From: Trinickia symbiotica
GTDB lineage: Bacteria > Pseudomonadota > Gammaproteobacteria > Burkholderiales > Burkholderiaceae
Reading direction: 5' to 3'
Assembly (NCBI RefSeq): GCF_002934455.1
Contig: NZ_PTIR01000006.1
Location: 1 to 64,000 of the forward strand
Length of the DNA: 64,000 nt
Shown: in pieces, positions 8,860 through 17,765 of the stretch
Position numbering within the stretch: the stretch's first letter is position 1
Layout of the letters: every line of letters starts with the position of its first letter
The notes under the pieces: generated by a model
What the model saw: only the letters and a program-made list of their open reading frames with translations
Databases searched by the model: none
What the model was told of the DNA's origin: nothing
Made by a program: the position numbers and the translations under genes

Positions 8860-9792
8860 CTAACCTGTTCCCAACGCGTCGGGCTCTTGTAAACGGCCGC
8901 GGGCACTGAGCCGCTCGTATTCGGCGATCAATTGCGCGCCGAAGAGCAGCAGCGTGCCCAACGCCTCGAGACTGAGCAGCACGACGATCGCCGTCGTCAT
9001 CGATCCATAGACGACGCTCACCTGCGACAAAGTCGCAAAATACCAAACGAGCACCCGACGCGTGATCTCCCAGAGCACCGCCGCCGCCACGGCTCCCATG
9101 ACGGCGTGACGAAACGTGGTGCGTCCGGCCGGAATGACGATATAGATAGCGGTCAGCACCAATATCTCGCCGGCAAAGCCACCGAGGTAAAGGATGACCC
9201 GCGTTGGCCCCGTCAGCGATACTTCGTGGCCGAAAAGCACCACGCTATCGGACGCGACCGCCTGCAAGCTGCTCGTGACGAAGGTGATGAGCAGCACGCC
9301 GATGCCAAGCGAAAGGCTGAAACAATACGGCACGATCGCCGATATCAGGAAGTGGCGCCGCCGTATGACCACCCGATGCACGAAGATGATCGACAGCGCA
9401 TTTTCGAGTACGGTGAACGCGAGAGAGCTGAAGAAAATCATCGTAATCACGAGGAACCAGCCCACCACCGCGCGATGCGCGAGGAAATTGGCGAGTTCGC
9501 CGACGATCGCTTTCGACTGCCCGGGAACCAGCCATTTCAGCAGCCGCTCGAGCGTATCGAGCAACAGTTCCTGACCGACCATATGACCCAATGCAATGGC
9601 CACGAGGATCAGTAGCGGTACGATCGAAAGTAACGAATAGTATGCAACCGCGCCCGCCAGAAGCAGGCCTTGGTTCTTTCGAAATGCTTTGAGCACTTGG
9701 ACGATGAACCAGAAAGGATGATTGGCGACGAAGCGCAATGCACGCTTGCGCGCCTTCTTTTCCATCTGCTGCGAGTGCGTGGGCGCGATCAT
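8860..9792 (-). CDS. YihY/virulence factor BrkB family membrane protein
   Basis: 310 residues, starting MIAPTHSQQMEKKARKR at the ATG that overlaps the upstream stop (ATGA at 9789-9792). Six hydrophobic segments are visible, with the family motif LLAGAVAYYSLLSIVPLLIL near residue 45. The family was once called RNase BN in error, and some members are linked to serum resistance; the biochemical role is not settled. It is translationally coupled to the AI-2E-family transporter, so the two probably act together in the inner membrane. Confidence 0.88.
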   Translation of the reverse strand: MIAPTHSQQMEKKARKRALRFVANHPFWFIVQVLKAFRKNQGLLLAGAVAYYSLLSIVPLLILVAIALGHMVGQELLLDTLERLLKWLVPGQSKAIVGELANFLAHRAVVGWFLVITMIFFSSLAFTVLENALSIIFVHRVVIRRRHFLISAIVPYCFSLSLGIGVLLITFVTSSLQAVASDSVVLFGHEVSLTGPTRVILYLGGFAGEILVLTAIYIVIPAGRTTFRHAVMGAVAAAVLWEITRRVLVWYFATLSQVSVVYGSMTTAIVVLLSLEALGTLLLFGAQLIAEYERLSARGRLQEPDALGTG

Positions 9793-11756
9793 AGCGCTTT
9801 GGCAATCTGCTGATTTCCTTTGGCTCCCGCATTCCCATTGCCGTTGCCGGTCTCGTTCAGCATCGAGCGGGTGCGCAACACTTCGGCGCACGCGTCGGCC
9901 AGCGCAGCGAAGGAACCAATCGCCGGCTCCTTCACGGGGCCGGCCGCCTCCGGTTGAGTCTGTGCGCTGTGGCGCGCCGCATTACGGTCCTCGGCAAACG
10001 CAATCCCCATGACGAGATCTGGCGATAGCGCTTGAAGTCTGCTGACGAGGTTGCGCAGATGCGGCGGCGACTCGCGCCACTCCAGCGTCACAAGACAGAC
10101 GACCTTGTCGCGGCTGATTCGCGCTTCCTCGCCGCGCCTGCGCAAGTACCGTTCGGCCGACACGGCAATGACCTCGATGCCGCGCCGCTGCAGCAATTGC
10201 ACGAGGATCGTCGCGGCAAGGCCGTCGAACTCGCCGCGCCCCTTCACGCAGAGCACGGGGGCGCGTTCATCGGGCGCTTCGTGGGCGGTGTCGTTCAAGG
10301 GCCCACGGCGCGCCTCGGCCTTCGAGCGCTTGCGCGGCGCGACGGCCACGCTGGGGGAACCCGCCGGTGCTAGCTCGCCGATGACGCCTAGTGCCGCGGT
10401 GCGCACCGCAGTCAGCTGTCCGGGCGGGACCACGCCGCGCGCGACGTCGTCGCAGGCGAGCCTCAGGCATTCGAGCATGACTGTGTCGTACCAAGCCTCC
10501 AGAGACGTTTTTTCGAGCATCGTCGCTGCCTGAGCGAGCGCATCCGGGGCATCGTTGGCCAACAAACGCTGGTAAAGATTTTCGCCCGGTGTCAGGACTG
10601 GATGGTTACCGAACAGCACATCGAGGAAGGCGACGCGTTCGACGTGGCGCCCGAGCGTCACCAGACACAGCGTAAGAGGCGTGGACAGCAGGAGCCCCAC
10701 GGGTCCCCATATCCAACCCCAGAAAATAGCGGCGATGATCACAGCGAACGGCGACAAGCCGGTGCTGTGGCCGTATAGCAGCGGCTCGACGAATTGGCCC
10801 GCGGCAAGCTCGACCGCCACGAACACGATGGCGGTCCAAATCATCATCCACCAGCTGGGACCGATGGCCGCGGCGAGGATGACGGCGAGGAGCGCCGCGA
10901 TCCACGCGCCCACGTAAGGCACGAAGCGCAGCAAGGCGGTGATGACGCCGAACAGCAATGCCCCCGGCACGCCGATGAGCGCGAGACCAATGCTGATCAG
11001 CGTGCCGACGCTCGCGTTGACCGCCACTTGAACGAGGAAATAGCGGCTCAGGCGCCGCGCGGCCTCGTCCATCGCGGTCGTCGTGCGATGCAGGTCGCGC
11101 ACGCCGAAAAGGCGAATGAGTCTATCGCGCAGATCTTCGCGCTGCAGCAGAATGAATATCGCGACCACAGCCACGATGCCCGCCGTCGCGAGCGGGCTCA
11201 CCACCGGTGCCACGAAGCGCTGCACGAGCTGGAATGACGAAGGCCTGGGCTCCAGTACCTCGACGGGCATCGGCGGGCGGTCCGACGAGTTCGCCGACCG
11301 ATCGTCGGTGCTCGGCGGTTCCGGGGTCCGCGCAATGTGCCTGAGCGCGGCGGTCGCCCGCCTCAGCAGAGCATCCGCGCGGCCGATCGTCTCTTCATGC
11401 AGCGTTTTCGCCTTGCGTTCCACCGCTGCCTCGTACCGCGGCAGATCCCCGGCCAATTGGGCGACCTGCGCGCCGATGAGGACGCTCGTCGCCGCTAACA
11501 CACACAAAGCGACAAGTACGGCGGCAATGACGGATGGAACATGGCCCAAGCCCGCGCGCCGCAACGATGTTGCAAACGGCGCCAGTACGAAGCTCAGCAA
11601 CACGGCCAGCGTGATCGGCATCAGCACCGCGCGCCCGAAATAGAGCGCGACGATCACCACGACGCCGGCGACCAGCGAAGTGAGTGCTCTGAGACCCGGC
11701 ACCTCGGGCGGCGGGCCGCGGTCGCTGCTGCGCCGCGGCGGCAAAGGACCACTCAT
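9789..11756 (-). CDS. AI-2E family transporter with long C-terminal cytosolic extension
   Basis: 655 residues from MSGPLPPRRSS; a TTG 18 bp further up is an alternative start. The first 375 residues or so form the PerM/YdiK/TqsA fold: two hydrophobic segments, a helical periplasmic insert rich in Ala and Arg, then five or six further segments including LIGVPGALLFGVITALLRFV. The usual family length is about 350. The remaining 280 residues are soluble and include a helical part (about 385-470), a low-complexity linker, and a Rossmann-like part (CVKGRGEFDGLAATILVQLL ... IEVIAVSAE) resembling a B12-binding-type fold, which suggests a sensor domain. The ligand is unknown. Confidence 0.82.
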   Translation of the reverse strand: MSGPLPPRRSSDRGPPPEVPGLRALTSLVAGVVVIVALYFGRAVLMPITLAVLLSFVLAPFATSLRRAGLGHVPSVIAAVLVALCVLAATSVLIGAQVAQLAGDLPRYEAAVERKAKTLHEETIGRADALLRRATAALRHIARTPEPPSTDDRSANSSDRPPMPVEVLEPRPSSFQLVQRFVAPVVSPLATAGIVAVVAIFILLQREDLRDRLIRLFGVRDLHRTTTAMDEAARRLSRYFLVQVAVNASVGTLISIGLALIGVPGALLFGVITALLRFVPYVGAWIAALLAVILAAAIGPSWWMMIWTAIVFVAVELAAGQFVEPLLYGHSTGLSPFAVIIAAIFWGWIWGPVGLLLSTPLTLCLVTLGRHVERVAFLDVLFGNHPVLTPGENLYQRLLANDAPDALAQAATMLEKTSLEAWYDTVMLECLRLACDDVARGVVPPGQLTAVRTAALGVIGELAPAGSPSVAVAPRKRSKAEARRGPLNDTAHEAPDERAPVLCVKGRGEFDGLAATILVQLLQRRGIEVIAVSAERYLRRRGEEARISRDKVVCLVTLEWRESPPHLRNLVSRLQALSPDLVMGIAFAEDRNAARHSAQTQPEAAGPVKEPAIGSFAALADACAEVLRTRSMLNETGNGNGNAGAKGNQQIAKAL

Positions 11757-11849
11757 GATGAATGGGTAAAGCAAGCTCCATACCTGAGCGAATTCCGAGC
11801 CGCATTCGATGGCCGGGCAGCCGTTGCCAGACCATGTCGCGGCGCACGC

Positions 11850-12562
11850 TCATTTTGCGAGCTGCCTGAGAATCCTGCCAGTCTCGGCATCGGCGGGGAA
11901 AAACGCCTCCAGCGCAAGCTCGGAGAGCGTGATGTCACGCGGTGTGCCAAATACTGTCGTCGTCGAGATGAACGACAACAAGCCCTCTCCGGTGATGAAC
12001 GTCAGCGGCACGAAGACGCCGTCATTGTCCACAGGCATCGTCGCTTGTGTCGCGTGAGCATTGCCGGCGATCGGAAACGCCGAAAGTTCATGCAGGAGCT
12101 CGGACAGCACGCCGTCACCGGTGACGGCGATCTGGCGCCGGAGCCGGTCCAAAAGATGAGCTCGCCACTCGGCAAGGTTGGCGATCCGCGGCGCGAGCCC
12201 CCTCGGGTGGAGGCAGAGTCGAAGCACGTTGACGGGGGATCGAGCAGCGCGCTGTCCTCGACTCCGGCTGTCATCAAGCTGAGTGCCGCATTGGCCGCGA
12301 CGAGATGCCAGTGCCGGTCGACGGCCAGCGCCGGAAACGGCTCATGTCCTTTCAATACCATCGCAATCGCCTCGCTCACGGCTGCCATGGCCGGATCCTC
12401 GAGAGACCGCTCTTCATGGACGGGCGCAAAACCCGCTGCAAGCAACATGGCGTTGCGCTCGCGAAGCGGGACGTCCAAGCGCTCGGCCAGATGCAGCAGC
12501 ATCTCCCGGCTCGGCGTTGCACGCCCACTTTCAAGGAAGCTGAGGTGTCGTTGAGAAGAAAT
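11850..12562 (-). pseudogene. MmyB-type XRE regulator, 5'-truncated and frameshifted
   Basis: The remnant begins in the middle of the helix-turn-helix (SSQRHLSFLESGRATPSREM), so the first 25 or so residues of the HTH are missing. The frame then runs through LAERLDVPLRERNAMLLAAG and the MmyB-like ligand-binding domain, but breaks at a run of five G (12234-12238 on the + strand). The coding sequence resumes in another frame as VNVLRLCLHPRGLAPRIANL and continues to LRQLAK. One base restored in the homopolymer rejoins the frames, so a sequencing error could explain that part. The missing 5' end cannot be explained that way. Confidence 0.75.
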
Positions 12563-12851
12563 AAAAGCCTACCTCGCCAACATCGACGATACCCTCGCTC
12601 CTATCGAAGGGCAGTTCATCATCCACGGAGGGGTTCGCACAGTGCTCGAAGGAGAGTGGACCGAAGACTTGATCGTGATTGCCTTTCCTGACCTCGCCCA
12701 TGCTCGCGGTTGGTATGAATCGCCCGCTTATCAGCGCATCGTCGCATTTCGCACAGGAAATTCGTCCGGCGATGTCATTCTGATCGAGGGGGTCCCCCCC
12801 GACCACCAGGCAACGGACGTTCTGACCGGCGGCGCGCGGAGACGGGGTTAG
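12561..12851 (+). pseudogene. DUF1330-family fragment lacking its N-terminus
   Basis: The open frame reads IKAYLANIDDTLAPIEGQFI, then the characteristic GGVRTVLEGEWTEDLIVIAF and ARGWYESPAYQRIVAFRTGN segments, ending at a TAG at 12849-12851. The family is a small stress-response-associated dimeric alpha/beta barrel of about 95 residues. Here roughly the first 15-20 residues and any start codon are missing. The break abuts the truncated MmyB-type gene on the other strand, so one deletion probably removed both 5' ends and the promoter region between them. Confidence 0.72.
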
Positions 12852-12877
12852 TAACTATCGCTCGATATCGAAGCGCT

Positions 12878-13387
12878 ATGGACGGCAGTTTGCCTCGATA
12901 TGGCTTGCCGCATGTGTTCGCCATCAATACGTTGTCGGCCTATATTCTGACGGCGCTCATCGATCGGCCGAAGCGGCTCATCTATCTAAGCTCCGGCATG
13001 CATCACCATGCCGACGCGAACCTCGACGACATACTCTGGCGCAAGCGCCGCTGGAGCGGGTCTCAAGCCTATGCCGAAAGCAAGCTTCATGACGCAATGC
13101 TTGCTTTTGCCGTAGCGCGACACTGGGCCGATGTCCATTCGAATTCGCTCGAGCCCGGATGGGTGCCGACGAAGATGGGTGGCCCGGGCGCACCGGATGA
13201 TATGAATCAAGCTCATCTGACCCAGGCTTGGCTTGCCGAGGGCAGCGATCCAGAGGCCGATGTCACTGGGGCCTATTTCTACCATCTGAAAAGGATGCGG
13301 CCGAATCCAGAGGCGCATGATCCCGCGCTGCAGGATCGTCTCATCGATATCTGCGCGGACATCTCCGGAGTGCCTTTTCCGGCCTAG
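12878..13387 (+). pseudogene. Short-chain dehydrogenase, C-terminal fragment
   Basis: The frame starts MDGSLPRYGLPHVFAINTLS, which aligns to the middle of an SDR (the N-terminal-catalytic boundary). It keeps LIYLSSGM (catalytic Ser strand), the YAESK motif (Tyr and Lys of YxxxK) and LEPGWVPTKMGG. The TGxxxGxG nucleotide-binding half is absent, and the sequence just upstream (12852-12877) is not SDR-like. Without the cofactor-binding glycines it cannot be a working dehydrogenase. An annotator could call it as a 169-residue gene, but I judge it a remnant. Confidence 0.7.
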
Positions 13388-13426
13388 TTGGGCACGTCGT
13401 GCCCGTCTCGCTCGAGCATCGAGCAT

Positions 13427-13463
13427 GACGCCGCCGGCCGCAGTGCGGTCGGCGGCGTCCTTT
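13427..13463 (+). terminator. Strong GC hairpin between convergent units
   Basis: Ten-base arms (GACGCCGCCG at 13427-13436 and CGGCGGCGTC at 13450-13459) enclose an inner CCGC/GCGG stem. CCTTTCGTT follows on the + strand. The hairpin lies between the SDR remnant and the convergent transketolase operon. The T-tract is poor, so termination is probable but not certain. Confidence 0.5.
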
Positions 13464-13484
13464 CGTTGCCCATCACTGAGCCGC

Positions 13485-14483
13485 TTAGGCGAGCCATCCC
13501 TTGATGGTTTGACACATGGCTTCCGTCGAGATGCCATAACGCTCATGCAGCGTGGGTAACGCGCCCGCATCGAGAAACTCGTCGGGTAGGGCGATCTGAC
13601 GGAACGTCGGCGTGACGCCCGCGCTCAGCAGTTCGCGCGCGACGGCTTCGCCGAGTCCGCCGATCACCGTATGATTTTCGGCAACCACGACCATGCGGCC
13701 GCTTCGCTTTGCCTCGCGCAGAATGGTGTCCGTATCGAGCGGCTTGATTGTCGGCACATGCAGCACGGCGACGTCCACATGATCGGCCTCGAGTGCCTTG
13801 GCGACTTCGAGCGAGCGCATCGTCAACATGCCGGAAGAGATCAGAAGGACATCGTTGCCGCCGCGCAGGAGCTTGGCTTTACCGAGCTCGAAGCGGTAGT
13901 CGTACTCGTCCAGCACCGCGGGAACGTTGCCGCGTAGAAGACGCGCGTAGACCGGCCCCTCGTGCGCAGCGATCGCGGGCACCATTTGCTCGATATCGAG
14001 CGCATCGCACGGATCGATCACCGTCATGTTCGGCATCGCGCGCATCAGTGCGAGATCCTCGGCTGCCTGATGGCTGGGACCGTAACCGGTCGTCAGGCCG
14101 GGCAGCGCGCAGACGATCTTCACGTCGAGGTTATCCTCGGCGATGGTTTGATGGATAAAGTCGTACGCGCGCCGCGTCGCGAACACCGCGTAAGTCGTCA
14201 CGAAAGGTTGGGCACCTTCGTGCGCGAAGCCTGCCGCGGCGCCCATCAATAGCTGCTCGGCCATCCCCATCTGGTAATAGCGCTCGGGGAACGCCTTCGC
14301 GAAAATATGCAGGTCCGTGTATTTGCCGAGGTCGGCCGTCATGCCGATCACGTTCGCCTTCGTGCGCGCCAATTCCACTAGCGCGTGTCCGAACGGCGCC
14401 GAACGCGTGGCCTGTCCTTCCGCCGCGATCGACGCGATCATCGCGGACGTTTTCAGGCGCGGCTTTTTCTCGATGGTGCTCAT
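13485..14483 (-). CDS. Transketolase C-terminal subunit (pyrimidine-binding + C-terminal domains)
   Basis: 332 residues, starting MSTIEKKPRLKTSAMI at an ATG that overlaps the stop of the N-terminal subunit (ATGA at 14480-14483). The protein holds the transketolase pyrimidine-binding domain (catalytic Glu in the QMGMAEQ segment, then TTYAVFATRRAYD) and the transketolase C-terminal domain (about 205-320). With its partner it makes a split, two-subunit thiamine-diphosphate transketolase. Two-subunit enzymes act on sugar phosphates in branched-sugar and sulfo-sugar pathways as well as in pentose metabolism, so the donor and acceptor are not fixed by sequence. Confidence 0.88.
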   Translation of the reverse strand: MSTIEKKPRLKTSAMIASIAAEGQATRSAPFGHALVELARTKANVIGMTADLGKYTDLHIFAKAFPERYYQMGMAEQLLMGAAAGFAHEGAQPFVTTYAVFATRRAYDFIHQTIAEDNLDVKIVCALPGLTTGYGPSHQAAEDLALMRAMPNMTVIDPCDALDIEQMVPAIAAHEGPVYARLLRGNVPAVLDEYDYRFELGKAKLLRGGNDVLLISSGMLTMRSLEVAKALEADHVDVAVLHVPTIKPLDTDTILREAKRSGRMVVVAENHTVIGGLGEAVARELLSAGVTPTFRQIALPDEFLDAGALPTLHERYGISTEAMCQTIKGWLA

Positions 14484-15325
14484 GCTTGCCTCCCAGCTTC
14501 GAGTGCTTCGAGCGCGAGCTGCCACTCGTGCGCATCGACGCGGATGAAATGGTTCTTCTCGCGTTGTTCGAGGAACGGTACGCCGCGACCCATTTTCGTA
14601 TCGCAGACGATGATGCGCGGTTGCGGCTTGGCGTGACCGCGCGCATTGTCGAACGCGCGCTTGACCGATTCGATGTCGTTGCCGTCCACGCGCTGCGTGT
14701 ACCAGCCGAACGCTTCCATTTTTTCGACGAGCGGCTCGAACGCCATGATTTGCGTGGAAGGGCCATCGGCCTGCTGATTGTTGACGTCGACGATGGCGAT
14801 AAGGTTGTCGAGCTTCCAGTGCGCGGCGGACATGATGCCTTCCCAGACCGCGCCTTCGTCGAGCTCGCCATCGGAGAAGAGGGTATAGACGAATGCGTCG
14901 GAACCCTTGCGCTTCAATCCCAGACAACGTCCGACCGCTATCGTGAGACCCTGGCCCAGCGACCCGCCGGACATCTCCATCCCGGGCGTATAGCTCGCCA
15001 TGCCGGACATCGGAAGGCGGCTGTCGTCGCTCCCATAAGTTTCGAGTTCATCGGCAGGCAGAATGCCTGCTTCGAAGAGTGCCGCGTAAAGCGCGATCGC
15101 ATAGTGACCATTCGACAGCAGGAAGCGGTCACGGCCTTCCCATTCGGGATCCTGCGGCCGATAACGCATTGCGCCGAAATAGGCGACGGCCAGGACATCG
15201 GCGATGTCGAGCGCCTGGCCGATATAGCCCTGGCCCTGGACTTCGCCCATCAGCAATGCATTCCTTCGGATCCGATACGCGCGCTCGGCGAGCGAGACGT
15301 CCTCGGAAATCGCTACGTTGTCCAT
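14480..15325 (-). CDS. Transketolase N-terminal subunit (thiamine-diphosphate-binding)
   Basis: 281 residues starting MDNVAISEDVSLAERA. It carries DRFLLSNGHYAIALYA, the GGSLGQGL loop and the ThDP/Mg motif beginning SDGELDEGAVWEG and ending DVNNQ about 30 residues later (the GDG...NN motif with Ser for the first Gly). It is the first half of the split transketolase and is coupled to the C-terminal subunit by a 4-bp overlap. It lies just downstream of the MFS gene (36-bp gap), with an SDR gene further upstream, all on the minus strand, so the four genes probably form one catabolic operon. Confidence 0.88.
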   Translation of the reverse strand: MDNVAISEDVSLAERAYRIRRNALLMGEVQGQGYIGQALDIADVLAVAYFGAMRYRPQDPEWEGRDRFLLSNGHYAIALYAALFEAGILPADELETYGSDDSRLPMSGMASYTPGMEMSGGSLGQGLTIAVGRCLGLKRKGSDAFVYTLFSDGELDEGAVWEGIMSAAHWKLDNLIAIVDVNNQQADGPSTQIMAFEPLVEKMEAFGWYTQRVDGNDIESVKRAFDNARGHAKPQPRIIVCDTKMGRGVPFLEQREKNHFIRVDAHEWQLALEALEAGRQA

Positions 15326-15361
15326 CTAAGACTCCTTTGATATCGAAAGACTTTCGGCCTT

Positions 15362-16690
15362 TCAGCGGTTGACCGTTTTTGCAGGGACCAGGAACACGAG
15401 CAGCGCGCCCAGCGCCACGGCCAGCGAAATGAAGATGAGGCCGGCGGTCGATTTGCCCGTCAGGTCGTTGAGCCAGCCGACGATGGCCGGCGAGAAGAAG
15501 CCGGCGAGATTGGCAAAGCAATTGACGGCCGCGATGCCGGCGGCAGCCGATACGCCGCCGAGCATGGCCGTCGGGAGCGACCAGAACTGCGACGACGAGG
15601 CGAGGATGCCGGCCGAGGCGATGCTGAGGCACACGATCGATGCGCCGACGCTGCCAAGCAGCGGTAACGTCGCGAAGCCGGCCACCGAGACGAGCATCGG
15701 AATCGCGAGGTGAAAGCGCCGTTCGCGCAGACGATCGGCGCTCATGCCGATCAGCGGCAAAGCGACGATCGCGCAGAGATAGGGGATCGCCGTAAAGATG
15801 CCGACCCACAGCGCATCGGATACGCCAGCCTTGCGGATGATGGTCGGCAGCCAGAACGTCAAGCCGTACTGACCCAGCACCACGCAGAAATAAATGGCGG
15901 CCAGCAGCCACAAGCGGCGATCGCCGATGAATGCCTTGATCGAAGCATGCGCGGTCTTGTGCGCGTTGTCGCCCTCGACGTTGCGTGCGAGCAATCTTTT
16001 TTCCGCGTCGTCGAGCCATTTCGCGCTGGCGATACCGTCGTCGAGATAGAGCAGAATCGCGATACCGAGCACGAGCGACGGCAAAGCTTCGAGAAGGAAA
16101 AGCCACTTCCATCCGGCCATGGACATGGCGCCCTGCAGCGAATGCAAGATCCATCCGGAGAGTGGCCCGCCGAGTATCCCCGCGAGCGGAATCGCCATGA
16201 AGAAGATCGACAATGCCTTGGCGCGGCGCGCGCTCGGATACCAGTACGTCAAATAAAGAATCACGCCAGGCGCAAAGCCCGCCTCCGCGACACCAAGCAG
16301 GAAGCGAAGGGCATAGAAGGCCGTTGGCGATTTGACGAATATGAAGCTCGCGGAGATGACCGCCCATGTCAGCATGATCCGCGCGAGCCACTTGCGCGCG
16401 CCGACCTTGTGAAGAATGACGTTGCTCGGCACCTCGAACAGGAAGTAGCCGAGAAAAAATATTCCCGCGCCCATTCCGTAGATGGTTTCGCTGAACCGCA
16501 AGTCGTTCAGCATCTGCAATTTCGCGAAGCCCACGTTCACGCGATCAAGATAGGCGCCGAGGTAGCAGAGCATCAGGAATGGAATGATCCTGCGGCTGAC
16601 CTTCGCGTAGGTTCGTGCCTCGAAGCTCGGCGAGTCGCCGCGAGCGATCGCATCGTCCGCGGTGGGGGACACTGGGTAGGTGGATTTCAT
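15362..16690 (-). CDS. MFS transporter, anion:cation symporter (ACS) family
   Basis: 442 residues from the ATG at 16690 (MKSTYPVSPTADDAIARG), preceded by GGAGACAA. Twelve hydrophobic segments are visible. The ACS-type signature YLDRVNVGFAKLQM is at the first loop, and RFLLGVAEAGFAPGVILYLT in segment 4. Relatives carry tartrate, galactarate, hexuronates, phthalate and similar organic anions. Its place between the SDR and the split transketolase suggests uptake of the sugar acid or polyol that the operon degrades. Confidence 0.88.
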   Translation of the reverse strand: MKSTYPVSPTADDAIARGDSPSFEARTYAKVSRRIIPFLMLCYLGAYLDRVNVGFAKLQMLNDLRFSETIYGMGAGIFFLGYFLFEVPSNVILHKVGARKWLARIMLTWAVISASFIFVKSPTAFYALRFLLGVAEAGFAPGVILYLTYWYPSARRAKALSIFFMAIPLAGILGGPLSGWILHSLQGAMSMAGWKWLFLLEALPSLVLGIAILLYLDDGIASAKWLDDAEKRLLARNVEGDNAHKTAHASIKAFIGDRRLWLLAAIYFCVVLGQYGLTFWLPTIIRKAGVSDALWVGIFTAIPYLCAIVALPLIGMSADRLRERRFHLAIPMLVSVAGFATLPLLGSVGASIVCLSIASAGILASSSQFWSLPTAMLGGVSAAAGIAAVNCFANLAGFFSPAIVGWLNDLTGKSTAGLIFISLAVALGALLVFLVPAKTVNR

Positions 16691-16810
16691 TGTTGTCTCC
16701 TGTTGGCTGCGGGCTGTCCGCCGCGGGTGCTCCCGCGCGGTGACCGCGAGCCCTATGCCCGTGTTGATCCGGGTTTCGGTCATGAATGCCGCGCGAGCGC
16801 GGCCGCGTCT

Positions 16811-17560
16811 TCAGTGAATCAGCATGCCGCCATTGACGTCGAGCGTGATGCCGGTCAGGTAGGTCGAGAGGTCGCTGACAAGGAAGAGGCACGCGTTGGC
16901 CACGTCGGCTGCGTCGCCGAGCCGGCCGAGCGGGATGCCCTTGATAATCTCGGCGCGCATGTCCGGCGTGAGCTTATCGCCGGTGATGTCCGTCTGGATC
17001 AGGCCTGGCGTGATCGAGTTGACGCGAATGCGATTCGGGCCGAACTCGCGGGCCATCGCTTTCGCGAGTCCGAGCACGCCCGCTTTGGCGGCACTGTAGT
17101 GAGGCCCGCCGAAGATCCCACCACCACGTTGCGCGGACACCGACGACATGCAAACGATGCTGCCGCCGTTCTGCTCTTTCATGATCGGGATGACGGCTTG
17201 CGACATGTAGAGCGTGCCGCGCAGATTGACGTCGACGATGGCATCGAAATCCTCGCCGCCGATCTCGAGCGTGCGCACGGGCTGCGTGATGCCGGCGTTG
17301 TTGATGAGTCCATCGATTCGGCCGTACCGTTCGAGCGTCGCACGGACGGCGGATGAGCAAGCCGTCTTATCGGTCACATTGCAGGCGAGTCCGAGATGCC
17401 CGTTGCCGAGATCCGCGGCCGCCGCTTCCGCATCTTCCTTCCGCAAGTCGATCACTACCACCTGCGCGCCTTGGGCGGCCAACGCTTTTGCCGTTGCCTT
17501 GCCGATGCCGCGGGGCGAGGCGGCGCCGGTGACCATGATGACCTTCTTCTCGAGCAACAT
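16811..17560 (-). CDS. SDR-family NAD(P)-dependent oxidoreductase
   Basis: 249 residues of the classical short-chain dehydrogenase type. The cofactor loop is TGAASPRGIG, NNAG is at about 88-91, the catalytic Ser is in CMSSVSA and the Tyr/Lys in HYSAAKAG. The Asp after the second strand (VVVIDLRKED) favours NAD over NADP. It resembles 3-oxoacyl-ACP reductases and sugar or polyol dehydrogenases. Given the transketolase and sugar-importer neighbours, a polyol or aldonate dehydrogenase is the more likely role. It is the first gene of the SDR-MFS-transketolase unit and is downstream of a LysR gene. Confidence 0.88.
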   Translation of the reverse strand: MLLEKKVIMVTGAASPRGIGKATAKALAAQGAQVVVIDLRKEDAEAAAADLGNGHLGLACNVTDKTACSSAVRATLERYGRIDGLINNAGITQPVRTLEIGGEDFDAIVDVNLRGTLYMSQAVIPIMKEQNGGSIVCMSSVSAQRGGGIFGGPHYSAAKAGVLGLAKAMAREFGPNRIRVNSITPGLIQTDITGDKLTPDMRAEIIKGIPLGRLGDAADVANACLFLVSDLSTYLTGITLDVNGGMLIH

Positions 17561-17710
17561 CGGTTGTCTCCTGAGTGTTGATTGATGCCCGTAGTGTTGG
17601 CCGAAGGGGCAACCGAAACAACGCGGAAACGCTCAACAATGGCTGAGAAAAATTCAAGTGAAGCGCGGCTGCGCCGCGCGAGACCGATGAAATCCGAGCT
17701 TTCCCCGACG

Positions 17711-17734
17711 AGAAAAGCCCTAACGGCCAGGGCT
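17711..17734 (-). terminator. Rho-independent terminator of the LysR gene
   Basis: On the minus strand AGCCCT, a 7-nt loop, then AGGGCT is followed by TTTTCT. It lies about 30 bp past the LysR stop (17766) and before the SDR promoter region, so it separates the two minus-strand units. Confidence 0.55.
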
Positions 17735-17765
17735 GCGGATTCATCGATGTGAAGGGGAAGGGGCG

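Noticed and set aside
12878-13387. Complete short SDR gene
   Set aside because: The glycine-rich cofactor motif is missing and the upstream frame is unrelated, so it cannot encode a working enzyme.
15710-17356. 548-residue plus-strand frame opposite the MFS and SDR genes
   Set aside because: Antisense to clear transporter and dehydrogenase sequences; no homology or ribosome site.
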